NCBI GenBank assembly: GCA_009599575.1
Contig: VWND01000095.1
Span: forward strand, 1,116,001-1,180,000
Direction: 5' to 3'
Length of the DNA stretch: 64,000 nucleotides
Origin: Blumeriella jaapii
Lineage: Eukaryota; Ascomycota; Leotiomycetes; Helotiales; Drepanopezizaceae
This document shows positions 1 to 10,095 of the stretch, one piece after another. Both the position numbers and the translations under genes were made by a program. The notes under the pieces were generated by a model. That model worked only from the letters and a program-made list of their open reading frames with translations, was not told the DNA's origin and searched no databases. The stretch's first letter is position 1. Every line of letters starts with the position of its first letter.

Positions 1-142
1 CAGCCCCGACGGCAAAGCCCAGCCTCCTCCCCAGCCCCAGCTCTCTTGCACCACATATCTCTCTCGAGGTTGGTGATTCACTCACAGGCTACGATGGATT
101 CACGTCCTCGTCCTCGTCCTCGTCACTGCCACGTTCCAAAGC

Positions 143-151
143 TTATATATA
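143..151 (+). promoter_or_regulatory. TATA-like box upstream of the T5orf172 gene
   Basis: TATATATAT run about 70 bp before the ATG at 219. Position fits a fungal core promoter; function is inferred only from sequence and distance. Confidence 0.35.
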
Positions 152-218
152 TCGGAAGCACAAGCTTGTCTCCCAGGTTGGTACATTTACATTTCTTCTT
201 TTGCATCTAACGCACAGA

Positions 219-1481
219 ATGCGGTACATCCCCAACACCCCGGAGTCGTTGCTCCAACGGTCAGACTCGAAGGACCCGGAGACTACGTGTAGAGGCCTCG
301 TACAAAGTGGAAGAAAATGCCGGAATTCAATTGGAAAATCCCCTCAAGCATCGCCGACTCCGAGTCCGCGGCGAAAATCAGGTTCGGGCCCGGCAGCGGT
401 ACCTGGCTCTGAAGGGTATTGCTGGAAGCACAAGGACCAAGCAGCGGCGTATATTGGGGCGGCCTCGCCGCACGGGACGCAGTCTGCGCCACCAAAAGAG
501 AGAACGAGTGTCGATACGTTGGTTGACAGGCTGGGCTTGTTGGAGGTGGAGGAGCGGAAGAACGGAAAACGTCGAAAGCCACTGCCTGAGCCCGAGCCAG
601 AAAAATCTAGGATTGGTGACGCTCCACGACCCGAGCGGCAGAAGCCTCGAACGAAGCCTGCGAGTAATCTGGGACTCTTCTGTTGTATAGGACTCGCAGA
701 TGGGGGCAGACGGGCACCAAGACCGGCGAACAACCATCATGGGAGAAGGACAACCGTGCCTGTACCGCCTAGAGCTGCGAAAACGTCCTCTAGGACGCCC
801 CCGAGAGCCCACCGGCCTTCGTTTAACCGCGACCCCTCGTCACGAACAGGAGAGTTTCTCTCACTGATACCTCCCTCCGCCTCTCCACAACTGACAGCCC
901 AACTCCTCGCCGAGATGGCGAAGCCAGTCTCGGAACAGGACCAGGAGGGCTACATCTACATGTTCTGGCTAACGCCCGAGGACGTACCGGTAGAGCCTCC
1001 ATCGGAGATAGCAGCATCATCGCTCCTTGCACCTCCCTCCAAAGGTGTTCCAGGTCAAAGAAGGGCCTCCGATGTCCTCAACACCTTTGCTACAACAATC
1101 CCCAATTCTGCAAACCAGAAATCAATTCTCTTGAAAATTGGAAGAGCCCAAAACGTGTATAGGCGTTTGAACCAGTGGACCAAACAATGCGGCTACAATA
1201 TTTCCCTCATTCGCTACTATCCATATCAGTCTACCAACTCCCAAGGCAGCCTCAACGAGCCACCTGGAATTCCGCGGAAGGTCCCCAATGCCAATAAGGT
1301 TGAGAGACTGATCCACATCGAACTGAATCAGCTGAGGGTTGTTGGTGAAGGGAAGTGCAAAGCTTGTGGAAGAGAACATAGGGAATGGTTCGCGGTCGAT
1401 GCGAGCAGGGATGGAGTAAAGGCTGTGGACGAAGTCATCAGACGGTGGGTCGAATGGGGAGAACGTGACTCCGTCAGGTGA
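219..1481 (+). CDS. T5orf172 / DUF1766 domain protein (GIY-YIG-like fold)
   Basis: Single-exon gene of 420 aa; I start it at the ATG at 219 because the open frame before it has no other ATG. The N-terminus carries a Cys/His motif usual in this fungal family (Cys24, Cys34 and a YCWKH near residue 68). Residues about 70-240 are Arg/Pro/Ser-rich and probably disordered. The C-terminal T5orf172 domain (about 245-410) starts at GYIYMFWL, has LLKIGRAQNVYRRLNQW and ends with CKACGREHREWF, a Cys pair inside the domain. T5orf172 is related to GIY-YIG nucleases, and S. pombe mug113 belongs to the same family, but no catalytic role is established for the fungal members. The next gene, the monooxygenase, is convergent. 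Confidence 0.85.
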   Translation: MRYIPNTPESLLQRSDSKDPETTCRGLVQSGRKCRNSIGKSPQASPTPSPRRKSGSGPAAVPGSEGYCWKHKDQAAAYIGAASPHGTQSAPPKERTSVDTLVDRLGLLEVEERKNGKRRKPLPEPEPEKSRIGDAPRPERQKPRTKPASNLGLFCCIGLADGGRRAPRPANNHHGRRTTVPVPPRAAKTSSRTPPRAHRPSFNRDPSSRTGEFLSLIPPSASPQLTAQLLAEMAKPVSEQDQEGYIYMFWLTPEDVPVEPPSEIAASSLLAPPSKGVPGQRRASDVLNTFATTIPNSANQKSILLKIGRAQNVYRRLNQWTKQCGYNISLIRYYPYQSTNSQGSLNEPPGIPRKVPNANKVERLIHIELNQLRVVGEGKCKACGREHREWFAVDASRDGVKAVDEVIRRWVEWGERDSVR

Positions 1482-2108
1482 TGAAAGGTATTCTTTCGAT
1501 GGTTTAAAGCATTTCTTAGTCTCGCACGCAAGGTTAACTCGAGTGAGCACCGACTTGTCCGAGTAATGTTCTCGGTCAAGATGCATTCGTGCTACACAAT
1601 CATCATCTATCTACATTTCAATCTTTTTGCCGGCTTTACGTCAATCATCAGTCGGTCTCCTTCTCTGTGAATGATCGGTTGGTGCCTTGCCCAAGTTCCC
1701 CTGCCAGCATGATCCCAGATATCGTTGCAGACACGGGTATTCGAACGTTTACTGAAAACTATCTTCCAGTCATTGCTTTCTCGGTCCGCCATCTGTTCCG
1801 AAGAGTTGAAGGTTTTCCCAAATCACGCTTCCTGGACTTTCTCCTCGGCGGTACTAGACACCCCGACTAAGTCAGTGAGGAGAATCCAATCTGTACCTCG
1901 TTTCCTAGTATTTACCAGCATTTTATGGCCGAGGGCAATGGTGATCCATGCTCCCGTTGTATGACTTTCTCTTTTTATTGGTACAGCTCTTTTTTACAAG
2001 CCAAGTCATCAATTTCAATGTTCAATTCATTGCTGAGCATACATATCAAACGCAACATTACATTAACGATAACAGAGTTATTTGAATATTTACACGTCCT
2101 TAGACTAC
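1482..2108. other. Intergenic, convergent 3' ends
   Basis: Lies between the stop of the T5orf172 gene and the corrected stop of the monooxygenase. Short open frames only; no motif, repeat or RNA gene seen. Confidence 0.6.
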
Positions 2109-3838
2109 TCAAGCCTTCGTAGTCGAGTACGTCCATCCCTGGAAGTTATTGTCTAGACTCTTATCCAAGCTTTCCCTGTACTCTGGCATGCCACCCGCCC
2201 TATTCTGCGGTCAGCACACGCTCTTGTCGGTGATTAAACAGGAGCAGCTTACCAGTTCAAAGGCTCGACCTTACGACCGGGGATGTTGGCCCCCGAATAC
2301 CAGCTCTTTGCCATCGGAAACAATGTAGCGTCCCACTTCTCATACATTCTCTTCGTCCAGTCGGCCTCTGCTTCTGGCGTGGCCTCCATCCGCGTGATGC
2401 CTTTCTCAGTCGCCAGTTTGATCGCTTTCTCGACGAACTCGGCTTGGAACTGCGTGCAGCTCGGGCCGTTGCTGAACGCAGTTGGGGCTTGGGGACCGTA
2501 CAAAAAGAACATGTTGGGGAAGGTTGGGATGGCGATGCCCATGCTGGTTCTCGTTCCGTCCTTCCAGTGGTCTGCAATAGTCCCTCCTGTTGTGCCCCGG
2601 ATGTCAAGTTGAGCGAGCGAGCCCGTCACAGAGTCGAACCCAGTAGCCAGGACCAAGATATCGAGCTCCTCGAACCCGCTCTCGTGCCGCAACCCCGTCT
2701 CGGTGACCTCCACGATGGGCGACTTGTTGACGTCGACGATCTTGACGTTGTCCTGGCTCATGACTTCGTAGTAGTTCTGCTCGAGGGAGGGGCGCTTGGT
2801 GCCCCACGGATGCGGTGGCTTCTCCGGCGCAAGGATCGCTGCCTTTTGAGGATCCTTGATCCGCTCGAGGACCTTCTTGCGCCAGAACTTGTACGCCTCC
2901 TCGTTGGCCTTCAAGTCGAACAACAGGTCCTGGTAGCCGCTGAGCCAGAAGCGGAAGCCGCCCTCCCGCCACAGGTTCTCAAAGAACGCCTCGCGCTGCT
3001 CAGGCGTCTCGGTCAGCGTGTCCACTTTGTAGAAGTCGTACGTGAAGCCCGAGAAGGTGCTCCGCGTGGCCTCGAACTGCTTCTCGTAGTAGCCGGACTC
3101 TTTCTTCTTCTTCTGGTCTTCTTCGTCCAGCTTGTGCTGGCGCATGGGGAGACAGAGGTTGGGTGTCCGGACGAAGACAGTGAGGTTCTTGACCTTGGGG
3201 CCGATCTCCTGGGCTACCTGGATGCCGGAGGCGCCTGTTCCGATGATGCCGACGCGCTTGCCCTTCATGTTGACGTCGTGCTGCGGCCACACGGCAGTGT
3301 GATAGACCTGGCCCTTGAACTCGCCCAGGTTCTTGACGGGCGGCGTGTATTTCTTCGAGGCGAAGCCAATGCAAGGCACAAACCATTTGCACGAGACCTC
3401 CGTGCCGTCGGAGCACTCCACATGCCACCGTCTGGTATCCTCGTCAAAGTGGGCGCTGTCAACGTGCTTGTTGAACTCGGTATCTTTCCTGACCTGCCAA
3501 GTCTTCTCGACGTGGTCAAAGTAGCGTCGGAGTTCCTTCCAGCCGGCGTATCGCTCGGTGAACGTGAAATCCCGCCAGAGCTCTTCGTCAAAGAGCTGGT
3601 AGATGGGCGTGTCGCTGTCGACGCGTGCTCCCGGGTAGCAGTTCCAGTACCAGATCCCACCCGAAGCTGCGCCTTTCTCAAAGATCTTGACTTTCAGGCC
3701 TTGCTTTCGAAGTCTGCCATGGGTTAGTGGTTTACAAGAGACGCGGAAGGATGCATACTTATTGAGCATGGTAAATGACCCGAAGCCAGCTCCCACAAGG
3801 AGCACATCGAGCTCTTCGATCTGCTGAACAGATCCCAT
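2109..3838 (-). CDS. Flavin-containing Baeyer-Villiger-type monooxygenase
   Basis: Three exons, 3838..3759, 3713..2253 and 2199..2109, giving 543 aa; the introns are 45 and 53 bp. The FAD Rossmann motif GAGFGS is at residues 16-21, the Baeyer-Villiger fingerprint FxGxxxHxxxW is intact at 159-169 (FKGQVYHTAVW), and the second, NADPH-binding GTGASG is at 185-190. By family the enzyme inserts oxygen next to a carbonyl, turning ketones into esters or lactones; the substrate cannot be read from sequence. Reading through the last intron would stop after PLNW; splicing restores a tail AGGMPEYRES...STTKA that fits the family's C-terminus, so I prefer it. No transporter or biosynthetic partner is adjacent. 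The first intron is a multiple of three, so an unspliced reading also looks open. Confidence 0.9.
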
Positions 3839-6087
3839 TGTTTCAACTTGTTGCGTATTTATTTAAGCTTCTTCTTCTAGCCTTTTGAAGAGACTTCTCA
3901 CTCAACCGTGAAGCGAGATACATATACTTAAGCCTTTAATCAAGACGAGATATGCAACCAACGATGATTTTGGAGGCAACCGAGAAATTTAAAGAAGTTC
4001 CGTTCGGTAACGATGTAGCTCGCAGCAAGGATCTCTACTTACCGAAGCCATCCCAGTTCTTCACATCTCACTGCCTCCACTCCAAGAATGAGGGGTTGAC
4101 AACAAGCTCCGCTTAGAAAAGTCTGGAGCCGTAGTCCAATCTACTTCCGTCTGAGCTGCGTGTAGATCTGTGAGCCGGAATTGCGATCAGTGTTTACCCC
4201 CCCGCCGACTACCCCGCGTCTTGGGAAAGGTCTAAGAGCTTCGTAGTCATTTCTAAAGGTCAGATGCGCAGAGGCGCAGGGCGACTCCTGTCGCTATTTG
4301 AAATGTTTAAATCCTACCATTGCTGAGATGGACTGGTGTTCCGTCTGGCCGATTCGGATTAACGGATACGGAGGTCTGCCGTTTCAAAATTTGCATTGAG
4401 TTGCCGTGTTCCTCAGCCTGAGAAACAGATTGCTGTCTTCTATCGGTATTCCTATCTCTGACGAGTCAATAGGCTCATGTAAAGTGGGGACAGATGAATT
4501 GTTTCTGTGGTGAAACCTCAAAGCTGACGAAAGATCTGATAGCAAAAGAGTGGAAGTCGACCGGCTGCTAGCTTGTTCGAACCAAATAAAGATGGTGCGG
4601 GGAAGCGGGAAACCAGGAAGGGAAATCCGATTTCTGTCTGCACACAAAACTCTGTCAGCTATTGCTATAATCAATCAAGACCTATCAGGGATTAATGGGT
4701 TGCTTGCGCATGGGAGCATCGGCGTACTCAGCAAGGCCACAAGCAAAATTGAATCAACATTTGCCACGAGTAAAGAATGTCCTAAGCCGGGCACACCAGA
4801 TGCATTGAAAATAAGAGCCCCAAGTGCTGGAAGGGTGGCCTGAGATAGGTCAACAAACTTTACGTGTTGAATTTACATGTAATAAACAGTATGATGGGTT
4901 GTTTTACATGTTGGAAAAGTGGGTGAGCAGCAACTTTGGGACACGTTCAGTTGACAAGCTAAGCGAAGATCTTGAGAGATGTGTAGAGAGTCAACTCGGA
5001 GCTTGGACAATAGTGACTCCACTGTCGATTCTGAGGGATGCCCTGGTCAAGCAGTGGATGAAGCTCCTCGCAAGCGTTCGCATAGTTTTTTTTCCCACAA
5101 TAAATTCTTTTAGTTATTCAAGAGTTTAGACTTCTTCAAAACAGCCGTGATAGTAGTTATCTGAAGAGCTCGGGTTGTAAGCCTTTCAAGCTTCTTTCGT
5201 TACTTTTGCGAGCCCATGCTTACATTCCAGGCTACAGTAGTCTTTTTTTAAATATAAAAAATTATCCAATGTCGCCAAAAAGAATCCCAAAGACTTCAAA
5301 AACCATTACTGCATCCTAATTAGATAAGAGCACTATCTAGCGCCGAGTACAATTCCCACAAATCCATTCATATTGTAGTACGTAGGATGGTAAGATATAT
5401 CAATTTCAAACTTTCTCGGCCATCCTGACGTCCTTAGAAAAGTAGGTAACAGAGCACTAAAACAGCTAGGGTGTCAATCCTAGCACCAGTTAAATCTCGC
5501 TTAAGCCCATGCGGCCAATATAAATAACCAAATCGAGCAATCAAGCGCTAGTCGAAGCGAAAATCCTCAGTTGGATATGACTGAGCCAGGACCTGCTCCA
5601 TTTCATATAACAACAAGCCGTGTTCTCGGAATGAATTGCAACCACGAATTCCGATCCACCGAGTACACGTTTGTTCGCGGGCGCGTTCGTTCAAGAACCC
5701 ACCCTTAACTGCTGATGTACAAATTCGCGTTCACTTGAAATCATGGAGTCCCGCAGGGAGCACGCATCACCAACACACAGCAGTTCAAGGCAACGTCCAC
5801 GGGCGTGCGAGTTCCGCAATTCAAGCAAATACAAATGCGACGCTAACCTCCCTGGCCCTAACTGCGCGGTGAGGATAGTCCGGGCGACTTACTTTTATCG
5901 GAGCATAGTTCATCTAATGATAATCAGGAGAACCGCAATCAGAATTGGATTCACACACGGCGCAAGTTGCCCCTGCTTCATACCGTCGTATCACTAGTAT
6001 TAGCTAATTGATTCAACACCAGCTCTCCGAAAACCGCTTTCCTGTTCTCCGGGCAGCGATGACAGACACACTCCGTTCCTTAGTCCG
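3839..6087. other. 2.2-kb intergenic region without recognisable gene
   Basis: Shared upstream region of the monooxygenase and the next gene. It holds short open frames (for example 4824..5129 +) with no family resemblance and no supporting splice signals. Composition is mildly AT-rich around 5220-5330. No repeat or RNA gene seen. Confidence 0.5.
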
Positions 6088-6755
6088 ATGGATGGCAACC
6101 GGAATGTGGGAAGAGGATCTGGCATGGTCGCATCGCATTCATTTGGACTCGCAACTCCACCACTGACTCCTTCAAAATCCGAGCAAGACTTTGCATATCT
6201 CTCTCCAGCCTCGAACGATTCTGGCTCTTCTTTGAATCCGGCATTGCAAACTCCGTCGTCCCCTTCACCTGGTTTGCGCAGAACGCTTTTTGCTAGTCCG
6301 AATTCAAACCCGCCTCCTAGGAACCTAGCCTTTCCAGAACCGTTGCACGCCATGCCTGCGCAGGATTGGAATCCTTTCTTACCCCGAGGACCTGGGACGG
6401 ACATGAGGACAGATGCTAGCATTCAACTGTTGCCGGCCACCATCGTTCCGATCCGTGACCAGCACGACTTCTGGGCGAACGTCGACATGGATGTGTGCTC
6501 ACCAGAGCTTCTTAGTGCTCCCGAAAAGTTACCAACCTTCTCCCCTGGTACGTTTGGAAACCTTTACACTCCCTGGGGATGTCGTTTGACTCGGATTTAG
6601 AGGTCACTGATGTGTCGATATCGTTCCCACCCAAGTGCCATATCGCGAGCGAGAGAAGCCCTGATCGCTTTCCCCGGCAGAGACGCAGGGACAACACGAC
6701 GTACAAGAAGTCGTTCATCCCACTACCTCCGACGAAGGAGGTCGAAGTGTTTTGA
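6088..6755 (+). CDS. Hypothetical Ser/Pro-rich protein
   Basis: I do not recognise this protein. Two exons, 6088..6547 and 6601..6755, give 204 aa. The 53-bp intron begins GTACGT, has a TTTGACTC branch-like site and ends TTTAG; splicing replaces an early stop with a further 51 residues ending KEVEVF. Residues 1-90 are rich in Ser, Pro and Thr with several TP/SP pairs (TPPLTPSK, LQTPSSPSPG), typical of disordered, proline-directed phosphorylation targets. Near residue 160-190 is a basic patch (FPRQRRR). No membrane segment or signal peptide. The start is the first ATG of the frame. Real gene status rests on the open frame plus the good intron, so it is moderate. Confidence 0.5.
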
Positions 6756-8428
6756 AAAGCTTCATCATTCAAATTCCTGATGCTAGCGAATTTGTGCTCT
6801 TTGTTCCGCTCGAGCGATCAAGCGACCAGCCAATCTTCTACCATACTAACTAATCCTAGGACGCTCGGTGAGAAACGGGTCATGTCGTCCAACCATTGGG
6901 GAATGACATGCTAGAATAATAAAAGTTTCCAGTTGGTGGTGTTCTCCCAATTTTTCAAGTGTTTTCCGCGTGTCTCAGCCTGGTGCTTCGAGCTGACTTG
7001 CTTAGATGGAATTCGTTGGATTGAACGTGACATCGCAAAATCACGCAAATGTCCTGAGAAAGCCATCACTCCAGAACTGCGGTTCTCTTTTTTTCCTCAG
7101 TGTTTTCCCCAGTGTTTCCCAAGAGAGAGAGAAAGGTCTCGCCAATGTATGCGAGTGCGACAAGACGATCCACCAGTCCCCGCCACGATCGCTTAGGCGC
7201 GCCGTAGCATATGTTGCCATGTGACAAAATGTTGTTCTCTCTCTTGCTGTACGTATAAATCCAGGATCGAAAAGTGGAAGTTAACAGAAAGATTCCTACC
7301 CCAACATCTTCGGCGTAAGAATACTCTGTTGGTGTTTTATCTTCCAGAGCTAGCTTTCTGACTTGTGAAAAGAGATATGTTTAGGAATGCGAATCTTGTT
7401 GCAGTTTTAGCTTCATTAAAAAATCGAGTCTTTCACAACGCAAGCAGCTTCGGAATACCCTGTTTACTATTAGGTTTGTGCCCTAGTATCACACATGTCC
7501 TGTCTACACAGTACAAGACTACAAGCGAGGCAACAAGCCTTTCGATTCAAGGATGAATGTGTGTTTCTGCCTTTACTGTACATAGTATTCTTTCCCGACT
7601 GAGATCCCGAGAACTCTTACGTACTGTACCTGTGCTGTAGAACGCTGCCTCAGCCTCAGCCTCAGCGACCCAAGAAAGCCACTTCAGGGATCGGAGCATA
7701 GATTTCTTTCTGCACATGCGACATTTAGGGATCTTCGTCTCCGTGCATCCGGAAAGTGATTAGCCATCCTCTTTCCAAGAAAGGTGCGGGGGGTCCGAGG
7801 GAGCGGGAGTGGCCTGCTCCCATGGCCATTCCCTTGGCTCCATCGGAACTTGGATGCTGGTGAACTCTGATCTGCATCAGGACATCCACTTCCAAAGTCG
7901 ATATTCATCTTTCAATGCTTCGTTCCCTTCTTCCCTTTCGTACAGTCTCATTCTCCTACATACAGCACTTCTGGGTAGTGGCACACCCGCAGATCCAAGA
8001 GCTAGGAACACAGCCCCGGACCGCCACATCATAATGCTAGTGCCGTTTATCGCTGCTGATCTACAGATGTTGGCGCTCGGCATCGTCATGTCCGTATTGC
8101 TTCGAAGCTGCATCAGCAAAGGGAGAGGCTCGATGTATCAACATCACATTTGTAACTCCTTCGTCGCCTCTGGCTTTCCACGGTTTCTGAGATCTCCAGC
8201 CAGCCACCAGCCGAATGGAACCACCGTTCAGATGACAGGCCTCTAACTCCGATCACTCGCATCACAGCTACCGAATCACTCACCCCTGACGGCCACGATT
8301 GTCGCCTCGCGGCCCGTGGAATAGTCGACTCACGTCAGAGCACCAAGATATATACAGTAGCTCTGTTGAAGCGACACTTCTTTAACCTCCTCTCACACAT
8401 CCATCATACAACACCCCGACGAGGCAGC
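6756..8428. other. Intergenic, nothing recognised
   Basis: 1.7 kb with short open frames only, none with motif or splice support. The last 100 bp form the promoter of the DUF7053 gene. Confidence 0.5.
8347..8354 (+). promoter_or_regulatory. TATA-like box of the DUF7053 gene
   Basis: GATATATA, 75-82 bp before the ATG at 8429. Inferred from sequence and spacing. Confidence 0.35.
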
Positions 8429-9262
8429 ATGGCCAAACTGATCTTCACGACCATCACTCCGCTGCCCTCGGGCGTCACACGGCAGACCGTCCACGAGACC
8501 TTGCATGACCATCTCGACATGATCGATCTGAATCCCGCGCATACCGACCGACGGCGAATCAGCCCTCCGCCAGAGGCCACGCCGGAAGAGTACCACTGTG
8601 CGTGGTACTCCATCACGGATGAAATCAGCTACTTTCCGGGGTACAGGGGGAAGATATCGTTCAAGGCCTGCTTCCACGATCTCGCCAACGGGGTGCAGAT
8701 CCACGTCTACGCGCCCATGGGCCTGGACATAAAGCAGAAATGGTCCCTGGGAGGAAACATGCCTGGGGAACCCGTCATGCCGGCCGAGATTGGCATTGGA
8801 GCACCCGTATCGGGCCTGTATCTCAGGGAAGATGTCACGAGTGGGTTCTCACACCTCCCTGGATACGGGGGTTTGTTTACTGATCGTCTAGTCCACTGTA
8901 ACTTCCTCATGACCCGCTTCGTGCGCAGGCAGTTCAAAGATGCCCTCGCGACCTTGGTTGCGAGACTGGTAGTGAAGGCGCAGCTACAGGAAGCCGCGGA
9001 GTCTAACCTGCGACTGGGATACGGGCACAGCAGTCCTCTCGGCACTCCCATGTTGAGTCCGCCAAACGCCACTGGCCCGGACGGCCAGTTCCCGGGGTGG
9101 AAATCCGAGAACCCGGATCGACGGAGCACCCAGACGGCTATCAGCGAGATGGACGGCAGTCAGAAGAGTGCAAGCTTCAGCAGGAATTCGAGTGGAAGGC
9201 ATACCGTCGACGTGAAGAGTGATGACGGGAGAGGACACGCTCCGGTGGAACTGCCTGCTTGA
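8429..9262 (+). CDS. DUF7053 domain protein
   Basis: Starts at the ATG at 8429 (MAKLIFTTITPLP), where the family begins; upstream residues in the frame are not family-like. The DUF7053 core runs to about residue 190: HETLHDHLDMIDLNP, AWYSITDEISYFPG, ACFHDLANGVQIHVYAPMG and SGLYLREDV are characteristic. A probable in-frame 51-bp intron at 8841..8891 (GTGGGT donor, TTTACTGAT branch, CTAG acceptor) removes residues foreign to the family and joins REDVT to HCNFLMTRFVRRQ; the product is then 260 aa, otherwise 277. The tail is Ser/Gly-rich. Function unknown; DUF7053 is a fungal family of lipocalin/START-like size with no assigned ligand. No signal peptide, so probably cytosolic. Confidence 0.85.
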   Translation: MAKLIFTTITPLPSGVTRQTVHETLHDHLDMIDLNPAHTDRRRISPPPEATPEEYHCAWYSITDEISYFPGYRGKISFKACFHDLANGVQIHVYAPMGLDIKQKWSLGGNMPGEPVMPAEIGIGAPVSGLYLREDVTSGFSHLPGYGGLFTDRLVHCNFLMTRFVRRQFKDALATLVARLVVKAQLQEAAESNLRLGYGHSSPLGTPMLSPPNATGPDGQFPGWKSENPDRRSTQTAISEMDGSQKSASFSRNSSGRHTVDVKSDDGRGHAPVELPA

Positions 9263-10095
9263 GGCGCGTGCGGAGGGAAAGTTGAAGTTCTAGAACAGGC
9301 GCTGTCGTGATACCCGGGCTTGCGTTGGACGCAGGCGGTGCGAGCGATTTCTGTTGCATACTTCTGAGATGACTGATGACTTAAGACCTTCGATACTTTT
9401 CTTGGGAATCGAGAATCACACACAGTCGCAGGATCTACGTGGTTTTCCATCCGGGAGAAGACAGCGCGCAATCCGCGGCTCTCCTTGAGCTCTTCCTCCT
9501 GACCAGCTCTCTATCCCCGTTCCCCCTCTCTGCTTCCCCACACACACACCTACAGAGGGACTTCTCGGCTTCCCAGCCAGACCCAGCAGTGGTTGCGCTT
9601 GCGAAGGCCGGTCAGGTGTGCCACTTGTTGCTCGATGCGCGTTCGCTTGACCCCAAGCTGACCCAGCAAAGTTCGACATGTTTACGGAGTTAAGCGAGCA
9701 GAGCTGCTGATCACGTACGCGTACATGAGCCGCCCATGCGATCTTTGTGCTTCGCTGAGGGCAATGAGCGAGACCTGAGGTTTTCCGGATGGCGATCGAT
9801 TGGACTGGGGCCAATGGCAAGCCGTTCAAATCACGCACGCAGTTGGTTTACCCGCCAAGTGGGAATCGAGAGTGCTTTCTGTCTAGGGAAAGCCAGGGTC
9901 TTGAACCAGCACTCGGGCGTCCGAGGCGGAAGCAAGGTCGCAGTCACATCTGAGTGAAAGTTTTTTTTTTCTCGGGAGTTGAGATTTTGGTTCAGAAGCT
10001 CTTTGGACATTCTGGCCCGGGACCAGCCTCGTAGCGTGAACATTTGTATCCGGAGTTAACAACCACATGCGTCCCAGCCCCTTGGGCACAGGCTC
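9263..10095. other. Intergenic, convergent 3' ends
   Basis: Between the DUF7053 gene and the end of the regulator gene. A short T-tract at about 9961 is the only feature; no gene support. Confidence 0.5.

Noticed and set aside
2444..3727. 427-aa open frame on + across the monooxygenase
   Set aside because: Antisense shadow of a strongly supported gene; acidic, Val/Leu-rich with no motif.
4824..5129. 101-aa open frame
   Set aside because: No family resemblance, no splice support, in a long unsupported intergenic region.
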